Positions 31,452-42,957 of a stretch of DNA of 64,000 nucleotides are shown piece by piece. Source of the DNA: Raffaelea ambrosiae (taxonomy: Eukaryota; Ascomycota; Sordariomycetes; Ophiostomatales; Ophiostomataceae); contig PCDI01000001.1 in assembly GCA_002778195.1 (NCBI GenBank), forward strand, positions 2,806,857 to 2,870,856, given 5' to 3'. Under the pieces are notes generated by a model. That model was not told the origin of the DNA and did not search any database. It was given only the letters and a program-made list of their open reading frames with translations. Each line of letters opens with the position of its first letter. Position 1 is the stretch's first letter. The translations under genes were made by a program, and so were the position numbers.

Positions 31452-33129
31452 TCAACCGTCAACTTTGCCCAAGAGGTCCATTTGCCTGTAAACATCATTG
31501 ACGTGATTGGTGAGCTCTTTCCGACGTGCCTTGGTGGGAAGGTTGCCACCGCTGTCAACCCCGTCCAGCTCCAAGGTCACCTGTTGCATGAGGGTCTCGG
31601 TGATCTTCAGGTACTCGTCCTTTCGCTTCTTGGGATCCGTCGGTGGGTTCTCTAGAAAGGCTTCAGCCAGGGGCAGCAGCTTGGTCTGGTAGTGCAGCGT
31701 GATTCTGTTGAGCGTCTCCATTGCGCTGCCCGGGGCCGCGGGCGGTGGTGCACCGATGTGGAAGAATTTCGGCCGGCCCGAAGCGCCAGAGACACCCGAA
31801 GCTCCGGAGACACCAGAGGTCCCGGAGACGCCGGAGACGCCGGAGACGCCGGAGACGCCAGAGACCACGGAGGGGGTTCGGTGATCGTTTCGGGGATCGT
31901 TTCGGTGATCGTCGCGGACGTGCGGCGGCTCCAGTCCGCCGGAGGACGAAGAAGGGCCCGGCTGTGTCGGCGACCGGCGCCCCTTCTTGCCGGAAGACTT
32001 GGCCGCGCTGGACACGGAGCCAACGTCGCTGCTGCCGGACGGGTTCCCGTACCCGGTAGGGTCGGGAGGGAAAGTGACCTGAAGCTCGCTCTTGTCCTTG
32101 ACACCGTTCAGCGAGACGGGCTCGTCGACAATGTCGACCTGCTGGCCCTTGTAGAAGAGCCGGACGCGCTGGACCTGCCACTCGGAGAGCTTGAAGGCGG
32201 TCCGGACGCGGTCGAGCACATCCGTGGTGAACAGCTTGCCGTCGCCAATGGCGCAGCTGGGGAAGTATTCCTTGACGGCAGTGCCGTTGTGGCGCAAAAT
32301 GAGGGTGTCGTCATCGGGGATGCCGAACTCGCCGTCGTCCAAGTTGTCGTTGGAGGCACGGAAGTACGAGCTGCCGCCGCCACGGCGCTGTCCGCCGTAG
32401 CTGCCGCCGCCGCGTCCCACGTCGTAGTCAAAGACAGGCGACCCGGCGGCATCGTAGCCGCGGCTCTGGAGATCGTTGGAGGTGATGTACTCGTAGTCGT
32501 CGTTGGTGACGCTGGGGATGCCGCCGTCCTGGCCGACATTCGAGTTGAAGGGTGACAGGCCGTTGCCGGTGCTGTAGCCGTAGCGGCGCATGGCTTCGGT
32601 TTTGGCTCCGGGTTTGGCTCCGGGTTTGGCTTCGGCGGCTTTGGCCTCGGCAGCTCGGGCCTCGGCAGCTCTGGCCTTGGCTTTGACTTTTGCGCCGGCC
32701 CGCTTCTTGCCCTTCTTGTTGGCGGGTTTCGCGGGTGCGGCAGCCGGCCCGGACGGCGGTGCTGCCGATGCTGGGGTGGCGGTGGTCTTGGTGGCCGCGA
32801 CGGTGCCCGCTGCTCCGAGGACGACGAGGCCGGCAGCGGTGCTGTAGAGAACGGTCGGGGAGAGGCCGGTGGCGGCGTGGAGGTAGTCGGTGGAAGCGGC
32901 GAGCGCAGTGTTCACAGAGTCGACAGACGAGTCGAGGTAGGTCTGCAGGGCAGGAGACAGCTTTGGCAGCAGGGCTGACGTGATGTTGGCCAGGCTGGCA
33001 AAAGGGGCACCCACGGATGCCGCGGCAGCTGGTCCGGAAGCCACTTTGGCGTGTGTTTTCGGTCCTTGAACAGGACGCGACACTTGGGGCGGGACGAAGC
33101 AGGGAGCACCAGTTGCGAGCGGGGAGACC
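31452..33129 (-). CDS. Ubiquitin-like plus BAG-domain Hsp70 co-chaperone, membrane-anchored (5' end unresolved)
   Basis: BAG proteins release nucleotide from Hsp70. In order: an N-terminal segment with one likely membrane helix (SPTVLYSTAAGLVVLGAAGTVA); an Ala/Lys-rich linker (KKGKKRAGAKVKAKARAAEA); a disordered RYGYSTGNGLSPF region; a ubiquitin-like domain (VQRVRLFYKGQQVDIVDEPV); a VSGVSG/ASGVSG repeat of about 26 residues; and a C-terminal BAG domain (LHYQTKLLPLAEAFLENPP, then DEYLKITETLMQQVTLELDGVD, ending in VNDVYRQMDLLGKVDG). The frame is open from 33129, just after an ATTTTAG acceptor-like site, but has no ATG until 32591 (MRRYGYS). Because the stretch before 32591 looks like genuine protein with a membrane helix, I favour an unidentified short upstream exon or a non-AUG start (GTG at 33083); a start at 32591 would give 379 aa. 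Confidence 0.75.
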
Positions 33130-34362
33130 CTAAAATGGGGGTTGTTGAGGCGGTCTTGTGGTCGTACGGGAGGGCGATGCGGTGAGAATGCGCTGTTTGG
33201 TGCGGGCGCTCTCGCTCAGCACTAGGCTGGTCTGGGGCGGTCTCGCCGAGCAGGGTTGGGCGGCGCAGCTGTTGTGTGCTTGGCTGCAGTGGGCGGAGGA
33301 TGGCACGTGTGGGCGGTGGTGCTGCTGCGGATCGGACAAGGAGGGCAAAAAGGAGGTTGAAAGTCAGGATCGAATGAGCTGGCCAAATGAGCCAAAGGGC
33401 AGATTGGCTGAATGGCTGAATGGCGTGGTGTCAGCCCGAGCGATTGGGTCGCTGTGCTGTGGGCGCAGGTGCTGCAGATGGCAGGCGGTGTTCTGGAGGC
33501 TCTGGCTGGGCTATGGAGGCGGACAGGAAGTGTTGCGGACGGTCAGACGAGTAGGCTGCGGGACGACATGGGCATTGGAGAATGGATGCACAATACAACA
33601 ATATAACTAAAGACGGAGGCGAATTCCACAGACGCTGAAAAAAAAAAGATGCCACCAGCATGTGCTCCATGTGCTATGGACACGCTAGGGTCCTTCTAGG
33701 GGGTTCCTTCCTAATTGGGATTTTTTTGGCGGGACAGTGACAGTTTTTTCTGTTAATGCCATTCTTATCTTATCGGCCACGACGGTTGCATCTAAACGGT
33801 GTATCCCGCTTATCGTAGTACCCGGAAGCCCAGAGCCGCATTAGCGGTCGCCCAGGACCATGGGTAGCTCTCAGGCTGGTTCATGACGAGCCCAGCGCAT
33901 TTGTGACCAGACGGCGACGCTGAGGTCAAGTTTGCGCTGTCACCCTCGCCAATGACGTAGCCTGTTTTCGGCGAGGGCAATGTGGGTCGCCGACACCAGG
34001 GTATTTGATTTTCTCTACTCGTATTTGAATTCCGAGGTCGTGCCTTCCCATTGGGGTCTGCCCCAGCGCTGTTAGTTAACTAGTTAGTAGTAGGCCTGTG
34101 TCTGCACGCCTTCCTGTATTTTACAGTTTACTAATTGCAGTTGCTGTGCCGGCTTTCCACAGCGACGTTTCGCCGGACTGACAAATCATTTCCGGTTCCC
34201 GCGTTCATTGGGTAGTTTTTCTCCGTCTTTCCTTTTCCTCACCTCAGAGCGATCACGCAAGCGCACCGTGCATTTATTCAACCGCCCGCCGACCCCTCGG
34301 CGATCCGTCGCATCACACCCGCCCGCCTTGTCATACGCTATCAATCCACCCTACAGGTACCA
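33130..34362. promoter_or_regulatory. Divergent intergenic region, BAG gene / glutaredoxin
   Basis: A 1.2-kb spacer. It should contain the missing first exon of the BAG gene and the glutaredoxin promoter. A palindromic GTTAACTAGTTAG cluster lies at about 34075-34087. No coding exon is confidently seen. Confidence 0.45.
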
Positions 34363-35143
34363 ATGCATATGTTGTCGCGCACACTGCTTCCTCGCACGCG
34401 GCTATATAAGTGCCCCTCATTCCCACCCCGATTGCGTATCTCATCTTCACTTCGCATATCTCCAGCATCCTCGGCATTCTCTGCTCTCTCCACTTCTACT
34501 TCTCCAAAGTCAGCTTCTTCTGCTTCTCCTCCCCCCTCTGCACTTTCGCCAGCTCGCCCCGCTCTTGTCTCTTCTTCTCAGCGCAACCGAGCCATTCCTG
34601 CATCCGCATCGCAGTCTATGTCCTTTCTCGCACGCTTCTTTTCTTCAGCACCAGCATCCGAAGCAGACATGTCGGCCGCCGAGAAGAAAGCCCAGCAGCT
34701 GATTGACGACAACGCCGTCGTCGTCTTCAGCAAAACGTACTGCCCATACTGCCGCAACTCCAAGCGCACCCTGGACAACCTCGGTGCTAAGTATGCTGCC
34801 TACGAGCTTGACGAGGAGTGTAAGCGATCCGTCTAGCTGTTTTTTTTGTTTTTTTTTTTCACACCTCCCGCGCTCTCTTCATTTGCGTTGCTGTCTTGTC
34901 ACATGCCTCCCATCAACAGGGTCTTCTCATCCCTCCGTTCTCTATGCTATCCGACATGACACTGACAATGGTTGCAACACAGCGGACGGCAGCAGCGTCC
35001 AGGACGCCCTCGAGAAGCTGACCGGCCAGCGCACCGTTCCCAACATTTTCATTGCGAAGCAGCACATTGGCGGCAACTCGGATCTGCAGGCCCGCAAGGA
35101 CCTGGCGAAAATCCTCGCCGACGCCGGCGCCATTGCCGCTTAG
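34363..35143 (+). CDS. Dithiol glutaredoxin (CPYC) with mitochondrial-type N-terminus
   Basis: Exons 34363-34819 and 34983-35143; intron 163 nt (GTAAGC...CACAG); product 205 aa from the first ATG. Glutaredoxins reduce disulfides and glutathionylated proteins with GSH. Residues 1-95 are rich in Ser, Arg, Pro and Ala with almost no acidic residues, like a mitochondrial transit peptide (MHMLSRTLLPRTRLY). The thioredoxin-fold domain starts at about 103: VVVFSKTYCPYCRNSKRTLDNLG (active-site Cys127/Cys130), the cis-Pro segment TVPNIFI and the glutathione-binding GGNSDLQ. In-frame ATGs at MSFLARFF and MSAAEKK (34670) could give shorter, cytosolic forms, as known for yeast Grx2. Convergent with AIM18. 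Confidence 0.9.
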
Positions 35144-35567
35144 ATTCATCTCTTGGAAATTCAAAAGCAACGAGTTGGCATATGAAAAGCATCATAGATA
35201 ACGACCAAAACCAAAGAAAGATTCGAAGCCCAAACACTCCATATAAAGCCGCCGCCCAAATGCATGAACATGGCAGTAGAAGAGCCTCGAAGTGCCGTAG
35301 ATACATACCATGAGGAAACTTGTAAAAGAGAAATGATCATTCTATGTGTGCCAGCCTCACGCCGACATGCCGTGTCGTGGGGCTCCGAATAACTAAGAAT
35401 ACATTACACTTGCAAAGTGTGCCACAGCACGTACAAGTGAGTTGTGATGAAGCCTGGGCTCTTTCATTTACATTTTCGATCTTCCGTTCCAGCCCTGGTC
35501 ACCAAATCTGGCTTTTAGTTCCAGCAACCAGCTTCCTGCTCCGCCTCCTAGCCTGGCATCCTCCTGC
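35144..35567. other. Convergent 3' intergenic region
   Basis: Spacer between the glutaredoxin and AIM18 stop codons. No gene seen. Confidence 0.5.
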
Positions 35568-36758
35568 TCATATCACTTGTGATGCCACAGTACCGACGGG
35601 CCGTTCTACAAACTCAATGATGCCATCGGCGATGCTCTTGCGCGCTGGCTCGCTCGCCACCTTGACACCGCCTAGGTAGTTCATCCAAAGTGCCCGCGAC
35701 AGCCGCTCGTCGTTGACCGTGCCAAGATTTTGCCGGCCGAATGACCGGCCGTCGTCGTAGACCACGGTCAGCTTGCCGTCCTCGCCGCGTATCATGAGGA
35801 GCTCCTTCTGCTTGGGGGCTTTGCCCCGGTTGAATATGTGGCGGAACTGGCGCACCGACTCGCCGAAATCAGGCTGCCCCTCGGCCTTGGCACCAGCAGC
35901 ATCCTCAGACTTGTCAAAGTTGGCTTGAATGGACCGCACAAAGCCGTCACGGAGGTGGTGGAAGTCTGTGTCGCGCACTGGTATCACCCGGAACAGCGAC
36001 CGCCTCGGGATGCCGTCTTTGAGCAGCTCCTGCCAGATCTCTTCGCTCTTCGCGGGGTCAAGCAGTGCGGCGCGAAGCTCCTCCTTCTCGCCCGACACGA
36101 GCGTGGTCGCAATCGGGTTGATTTTCTTGGCGAGCCGGTTCTGCAGCGCTGCTACGTCGGCCGTGGCAATGTAGTAGCCCACGACGTAGACCTGGATGCT
36201 GAGGAAGCTCACAGTCCGCACGCCGAATCCCACGAGCGTGTACTCTGTGGCAGAATTCGGCGAAACAGGCTTTGTGGTGCCCTCCTCATAGTCCAGGAGG
36301 TCGACCGTCCGCGGGAATTCGGGTACCGTGCTATTGCCAGTGGGCACCAGTTCGCGTCCGTCCTTGTCATGGATGACGACCTTGCGCGGCGACAGGTCGC
36401 TGCCTACGGAGCCGGCATCCAGCTTGGTCGGGTTCTGCTCGAGAATGGTCTTGATGCGCCAGGAGATGAAGCCCATGGCGATGATGCCAGCCACGGCACC
36501 GGCAGACAGAAACATGGTGCGTGTCTTTTCATAGTCCTGCCGTTGACGGGCAAGACGCTCCACGTTGAGAGTATCCATAGATTCTCTGCCGTCGGCCGTC
36601 CGTCGGGGCTTTAAGAACGTCCGTATCTGGGCCGGTCTTTGGACGGATCTCGTAAGGCACCGTGACATAGGCGAAGCTGCGAGCCGGGCGGCATCCTGAG
36701 CGAGAGGCGCACCCGGACACCGACTGGCGGCGCGGATGGCGGATCGCTGGAGCAGCAT
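35568..36758 (-). CDS. AIM18: Mitochondrial chalcone-isomerase-fold protein, AIM18/AIM46 family
   Basis: Intronless, 396 aa from the ATG at 36758 (MLLQRSAIRAASRC), chosen because it begins a typical Arg/Ser/Ala mitochondrial presequence; the frame extends upstream, but that sequence looks non-coding. After the presequence there is one membrane segment (MFLSAGAVAGIIAMGFISW, about residues 83-101), then the chalcone-isomerase-like domain from about 185 (TLVGFGVRTVSFLSIQVYVVGYYI) to the conserved end (LWMNYLGGVKVASEPARKSIADGIIEFV). Yeast Aim18 and Aim46 are inner-membrane proteins facing the intermembrane space and lack flavonoid isomerase activity; their exact role is unsettled. Convergent with the glutaredoxin gene. 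Confidence 0.88.
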   Translation of the reverse strand: MLLQRSAIRAASRCPGAPLAQDAARLAASPMSRCLTRSVQRPAQIRTFLKPRRTADGRESMDTLNVERLARQRQDYEKTRTMFLSAGAVAGIIAMGFISWRIKTILEQNPTKLDAGSVGSDLSPRKVVIHDKDGRELVPTGNSTVPEFPRTVDLLDYEEGTTKPVSPNSATEYTLVGFGVRTVSFLSIQVYVVGYYIATADVAALQNRLAKKINPIATTLVSGEKEELRAALLDPAKSEEIWQELLKDGIPRRSLFRVIPVRDTDFHHLRDGFVRSIQANFDKSEDAAGAKAEGQPDFGESVRQFRHIFNRGKAPKQKELLMIRGEDGKLTVVYDDGRSFGRQNLGTVNDERLSRALWMNYLGGVKVASEPARKSIADGIIEFVERPVGTVASQVI

Positions 36759-39201
36759 CGTTGAGACTGGATGACGCTCCCTCTTCTGGTAATCTGATAA
36801 CAACCAGATATCGAAGAAACTCCAGGAAGAAGCAAGTTGGCCAGGTCCGTGGTTGGAGAATAAATGCCCGGAGGTTCGGTGGACCGACGGGAGCAAGAAA
36901 TCGGCACACTAGTGGCACCAGACGTCATACACGAGTGTGATTATGCAAGTATCAGGTTTTGGAGAGGAGCGAATGCACATAGCGGGATCAGCCCCCATGC
37001 AGCCCCGAATCACCAGCCCCCGTCTTTCATCGAAGCTTATTGTTGTCCCGATGAGACACGTCTGTTTTGGGTTTGCTGCATGCCGAACACGTTGAGGGTT
37101 TCGGCAGGAGGTTTCGCCGAAGGTCTCTCTAGGAAGCCGGCCCAGAAGAGCAGTAATAGACAGCAACGACAACATGCTTAAGCTGATGACACACCACCAT
37201 TCTGCCTGCAGTCAGATGTCCTCATTTTCGCCGTCCTCTGACCAAGCCAGCCTACGTAAAGGCAGCCGGAGCAGGTGGACAAACGAGGCACAAGGCCAGC
37301 CCAAGACACCAATTCACGTGTAGCAACCATGCAGGCGAGGAAACATGGGACGAGGAAAGATGAGACAAAAGAAGCTGGCAGGGCCAGCCAGAGTGTGGCA
37401 GCTCAGGCGCACGCTAAAACACATGTTAGCAGCCACGGCAGTCTTCGGCGAGCTAGAGTTAGTGTCCTAGGCATGATTGACCGGTTGAGAGGCGGACAAG
37501 CACAAAGACATCGTTGGCCTGCTTGAGCATGCATACGATCAGAATAACTAGTTACTGACTATTACTCGCTCGATTTAGCTACTTCGCTCTGGCACAGCCA
37601 CGGACGGGCCGTGCTTGGGCGACTGCGAAGCGACATCAACTAACTACTACTATGTATGTACTATTGCCAGAGAGCAGGTTGCATCGCGTCGCTGGCGGCG
37701 GACGAACGAGAAGCAAGAGCAGAGGGACGATGGCCGGACTGGGGATGTGAAGGCGCTACTAAGCGCCGCCCACGCAAGTCTGCTGGAGAGCCCGTCAAAT
37801 CACAGGGCAGGCCGCGGGCCTGTCAGAGCGGCCCATCTCTGTGACGGCGGGTGCATGGCAACCTGCTGCTGCCCGTCACAAGAACCCGCAGACATTGCTA
37901 TTAATAACACTGGGGCCATTGTGTTTACTTGTATCGCACAGATTGGTGGACTGTGTTGTTCGCAGTTCAGAGGCAATGCTATTGTCTTGTGGGACAGTTA
38001 CTACTCGTAGTTGCGAGCAATTTACTGTATCTAGCAAGAATAAAGATACAGTATGCAAAGGGAGATCCCAGGCCACTAGTTGGTTAACAGTTAGTAGTCG
38101 TCGGCCTATGCAGGCAACCCATCTCTGGCACGATCGCAGCTTCCTTCGCTGCCGAAGGGTCTGCTGCGTTGCCAGGGCAAGGCCCGCTATTGACGCTCCC
38201 CCCATTCCCGGGCAACTCTCACCACACAGTAATACCGTGCCCAGGACTCACTGACCTACATAGTAATAAGTCACCAGCTCCCTCACCAGCTCCCTGTAAA
38301 CTGCCCGGTCGTATTCCCCTCCCTGACGAGGCTGAAGCTGCCCCACCTGTCTCGGGTTGGGTTCCAGCGGTTTCGCCCCTGAAGCCACTGAAATTACGCT
38401 GGACGAGACAGCGACCACCAAGGTCACGCAGGCCGCAGCACTGTCTCACCTGAAATACAGCGATAGTCGCGCCCTTGCGACCCATCCCTTAGGCGCCGAC
38501 GACGGCTGCAGACGGCCTGAAGACCCGCGGCCAACAACGCCGACCGCCTCATTTGCCCCTTCCCATTTCTGCCTTTCCTGTCCGTTCAGTTATTTCGAAC
38601 AGATGTTTAATCAGCAAGCCCAGCTCAGATCCTGGCCCGATTCCAGCCAGCTTCACTTCTCCTCCCATCCCTTGCCCAGCCGGTTGCGTGTCGACCCCCC
38701 CTCATGCCCGGCGACATTTTAAGCACGCTGTATCCTACTCGTCTTGTGGTTTTGTTCTATCGCGTCCCCGTTTGCCAGATTGGATATCTTTGCCCGGCGT
38801 TCCTGTCGCACCCTCCTCATCGACCGTCCGATCGGCGGCTCTATTATTCCTAGGCCATCACGACCCAACCCGACGAGGGTCCCCAAAACCTGCTCCTGCT
38901 TTCTGTCATTTTCTCCCACTTCCGCACTCAGATCGACGACACCGAATCCAACTCGAGAGAATATTCGACACGCCCGCGCGGTCTCCCGGACAAGGCATCC
39001 CTTCCTCCTTTTTTCCCTTCGAGGTGTGACAAATTCAGAATCAGCCACATCTCGCGAGAACCGGCGAAACAGGCGAAATCCCCGCCTCAGTGAAGCCACG
39101 CCTCCCCCCCCCCCCCTTCCACGACAACGAGCCCCCAACGAGTCTCCAACAGCGAACTGAACAACAGGGAGACCCTGCTTCCGGATCGCTCACGGCCCAG
39201 G
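36759..39201. promoter_or_regulatory. Long intergenic region upstream of GRR1
   Basis: A 2.4-kb divergent spacer with the AIM18 promoter at the left. The last 700 bp before GRR1 are C/T-rich and may be a long 5' leader. Palindrome-like ACTAGT sites occur at about 37548 and 38084. No gene seen. Confidence 0.5.
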
Positions 39202-42200
39202 ATGGCTTCCCCCCAGCTCGGTGGCCTCCGTCCCAGTGCCCGCCCTGAACGACGAGCCCAGGCTCCCCCCTCGCTCGACGTCATGGCCGCCCAAGCCTCG
39301 TCCCCGTCGCCATCGCCATCGGCACGGCCACCACCCCCGCCGCCGTCACCGCCGCCACCTACCCTGAACGGCGAGGGGACCGACGCCTCGGCCATCGCCG
39401 CCGCTGCTGGCGCCACTGTCGTCCAGGAGTCACGATCCTCGTCGTCGACCAACTCGCCCGTCCCCAACGACAACGAGGAGTCCGACTTCTTCCTCGCGGC
39501 CAACGACTCGCAGTCGTCGCTCGGCGTTCCCAACATCCAGGACATGCAGGTGAACGACGACATCGATGCCGACGAGGACGATGCGGAGCACTGCATTCCG
39601 CCCGCCAACCGGCTGCCGAACGAGATTCTCATCTCCATCTTTGGCCGCCTATCCTCTCCGCTCGATCTCTTCCACTGCATGCTCACCTCGAAGCGCTGGG
39701 CTCGCAACACCGTCGACCTTCTCTGGCACCGCCCGGCCTGCTCCAACTGGGAACGCCACGAGGCCATCTGCAAGACCCTCGGCAAGGAGAAGCCCTACTT
39801 CTCCTACAAAGACTTTGTGAAGCGACTTAACCTTTCCTCCATCGCCGACCAGGTCAACGATGGCAGCGTCATTCCGCTGGCCGTGTGCAACCGCATCGAG
39901 CGCATCACCCTGACCAACTGCAAGCGTCTGACCGACACCGGCCTCACTGCCCTCGTCCAGGGCAGCGCCCACCTGTTGGCCCTCGACATTTCCGGCGACG
40001 ACCAGATCACCGAGACCACCATCTTTGCCATTGCCGAAAACTGCCACCGCCTGCAAGGCTTGAATGTCACCGGTTGCACTAAGATTTCCAACGAGGGCAT
40101 GATCAAGCTGGCTGAGAACTGCAAATATATGAAAAGGGTGGGTGTTTTTATGGGTGTTTTTTCTTTTCTTCGGGCTCTCTGCTTTTGTTTCGTTTGTGTT
40201 TCCTCACTTCTCTATACCCCCAGTTCCCAGCTCTGCGGTTCTTGTTTCCCATGCTCTTCATTTCCAAAAATCCTCTCCCTTTCCGCTTCGTGACTTCCTT
40301 TCTCCCTGTCTCCTTGTTTTACTTCCCTCTCTCCAGCCCAGCTAACTCCCCTAGATCAAATTGAACGACTGCAGCCAGCTCACCGACGAGGCCGTCTTCG
40401 CTTTTGCTGAGAACTGCCCACACATCCTCGAGATCGACTTGCACCAGTGCAGGCTCATCACAAATGAGCCCATTACCCGCCTTATGGCTAAGGGCCAGGC
40501 CCTCCGTGAGCTGCGCCTTACAAACTGCGAGCTGATCGATGACGCTGCCTTCCTCTCCCTGCCCGAGGAGCGCATCTATGAGCATCTGCGCATCCTCGAC
40601 CTCACATCATGCGTCCGTCTGACGGACCGCGCAGTCGAGCGCATCATCGATGTCGCCCCACGCCTGCGCAACCTTGTTCTTGCCAAGTGCCGCAATATCA
40701 CGGACGCCGCCGTCTACTCCATTGCCCGCCTGGGCAAGAATTTGCACTATGTCCACCTCGGGCACTGCGGTCACATTACTGACGACGCTGTCAAGAGACT
40801 CGTCCAGTCATGCAACCGGATCCGATACATTGATCTAGGCTGTTGCATACACCTGACCGACGACTCCGTCACCCGCTTGGCCACCCTGCCCAAGCTGAAA
40901 CGAATCGGGCTTGTCAAGTGTAGCAACATTACTGACGAGAGTGTATATGCTCTGGCTAAGGCAAATCAGAGACACCGTCAGCGCAGAGACGCCGTGGGCA
41001 ACGTCATCGAGAACCAGTACTACAACCACAGCAGTCTCGAGCGTGTTCATCTCAGCTATTGCACAAACCTCAGCATCCGCAGTATCATTCGCCTCTTGGA
41101 CTCGTGTCCCCGTCTCACGCATCTCAGCTTGACTGGTGTGCCGGCCTTTCTCCGCGAAGACCTGAACCAATTCTGCCGCAGCCCGCCACCTGGTATGTAT
41201 CCAAAGCAAAGGATGGACATCGATGGACAACAATACAAGATCACACTGGTAACATGAACTAATGTATATGTGTCTTAGAATTTACCTTGCACCAGCGAGA
41301 GGTATTCTGCGTCTTCTCGGGAGAGGGCGTGACGGGCTTGCGCCAGCATCTGAACACTCAGCCAGGGTATGCCGTGTTTCGGGAGCGTCCAGCCACCATT
41401 GTGACAACAAATCGCCGGCCCATTCCCAGCGATCCGATGGATCTAGTGGCCTCGCATATTTTGCCAGATCCGAATTACCATGGCCCGAACCTGACCGATC
41501 ATCCGCCATTTGTGCCAAATCACCAGCTTGGCCACCCTATGGCGAACCAGCTGGCAAATCACCAAATGACCATTGATCCGCAACTAGGAGCAGGCGGCAA
41601 CCAAATGGCTCTGAATGTCGCCCATCCCCTGCCAACACCAATATCAATTCCCTTTCAGCCAGCACCGCTTCCGTCCAACCTAGTCCCGACGGCACCGCCT
41701 TTCACACCCGCTGCCTTCCTACACTCTGCAGCTTTCGTTCAGACACCGCATACGCTCTTCCACCAGCAGCAGCACCATCCTATTACGCCGCCAATCGTAG
41801 ACCATGATGCGGAGGCAGAGGAGAATGGCCAGGGAGCACGCTCCGTCCCACATCCGATGGCAAGTATGGCAAGCATGGCTCCAATTGGGATGTCGTTCTC
41901 AGAGGGAGAGCTGCGAGCAGGCCCGAGTACAGCCTCGACGGCACGACCAGGCAACCATCCCGGACTGAACGGCACGGCGGTTGCTGGTCCAAGCACAGCG
42001 TCTGGAACGTGGCAGCCTCAGACGGCAACATTTTCTCAACCTGGACCTTCGAACCAGTCTACACAAACACCTGGGGCAAGCCGGGCACCTCTTATAATCG
42101 GGCACCAAGCAGTAGCTAGTCACGCGACACAAGATCCCGGGCACACTACAGGAGGAGTTGTTGTGGAACAGGCGGGGGTAGAAGACAGAAATGACGGCGA

Positions 42201-42240
42201 CGCAGCCAGCAGCGTGAGTAGCAGTCCAAGTGCTGCTTGA
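39202..42240 (+). CDS. GRR1: SCF ubiquitin ligase F-box/LRR subunit Grr1
   Basis: Exons 39202-40137, 40355-41192 and 41279-42240; product 911 aa; introns 217 and 86 nt. Grr1 is the substrate receptor of an SCF E3 that turns over G1 cyclins and nutrient-sensing regulators. The N-terminus (1-130) is Pro/Ser-rich and disordered. The F-box is at about 134-180 (PANRLPNEILISIFGRLSSPLDLFHCMLTSKRWA), which binds Skp1. About a dozen cysteine-containing leucine-rich repeats follow (for example ITLTNCKRLTDTGLTALVQG, LRILDLTSCVRLTDRAVERI, HVHLGHCG-like units) to about residue 600. The conserved post-LRR motif (FTLHQREVFCVFSGEGVTGLRQHLN) identifies Grr1 rather than other FBXL proteins. A long Pro/Gln/His-rich tail (about 640-911) is fungal and poorly conserved. 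Confidence 0.95.
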
Positions 42241-42877
42241 GAGCGGGCGATCGCCAGTCTTTGCCCAGTCTTTTGTCGTCCCAGTCATTTTGTATTGCTA
42301 TTGCATAGAAAGCCAAACACCCCCTCGTGGGCGGCACTTGGAGATACCTTTTCTTTTTGTTTAACAATTATGACCTGCCCAGCATTTCTTTGATTTTATG
42401 GAGGCACGCAGATAAGCCGCATCGTCTCTGATCCTCTCATCCCCTGATCCTCTGTTTCTATTTTCTGTTTTTTTACTGCTTTATTTTTTTTTCTGTTTTT
42501 TTTTGTCTGTTTCTTCTTTGACCCAAGTCGCCGCGAAAGATCTGTTTGTGTGAGGGAACCTGTAAAGCCACAATGGCATATTAGAAAGCTGCGGCTTTGC
42601 TGGCCTGGATGATGGCAAAACGGGAGGAGTTTGTTGTTTCTTCTCATCATCCAAAAAAAAAACATTACGAGTCGAGACAATGACATATAATTTAACGTTA
42701 GAAACCCTAGAACTGTTGACTTGTGCAAACAGTAATGACAGTTACTAACACGACGCTGTTGGCAGTCATGAATGGGAATGTTGTTGGTAGTCGCGAATAC
42801 AATACAGTCTCTTGGTTTATGATATACCATTCACTCATAGCTCTAACTAAGGAGGAAAAGGACCTCAATCAGGAGCA
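42241..42877. other. Intergenic between GRR1 and tRNA-Asp
   Basis: T-rich 3' flank of GRR1 (42470-42520) and an A-run at 42653-42662. No gene seen. Confidence 0.5.
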
Positions 42878-42949
42878 TCTCTTGTAGTATAGTGGTCAGT
42901 ATACGGGCTTGTCACGCCCGGGACCCGGGTTCAATTCCCGGCGAGAGAG
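42878..42949 (+). tRNA. tRNA-Asp (anticodon GTC)
   Basis: A 72-nt cloverleaf without intron. The acceptor stem TCTCTTG pairs with CGAGAGA (one G-T pair); the discriminator base is G at 42949. The anticodon loop CTGTCAC-type carries GTC at 42911-42913. The A box TAGTATAGTGG (42885-42895) and B box GGTTCAATTCC (42928-42938) fit RNA polymerase III promoters. The sequence matches the typical eukaryotic tRNA-Asp pattern. Confidence 0.96.
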
Positions 42950-42950
42950 A

Positions 42951-42957
42951 TTTTTTT
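42951..42957 (+). terminator. RNA polymerase III T-run terminator
   Basis: Seven T residues begin two bases after the tRNA-Asp discriminator. Confidence 0.9.

Noticed and set aside
33541..33670. First exon for the BAG gene from ATG codons near 33574
   Set aside because: The frame stops after about ten codons and no GT donor of good consensus gives the needed phase.
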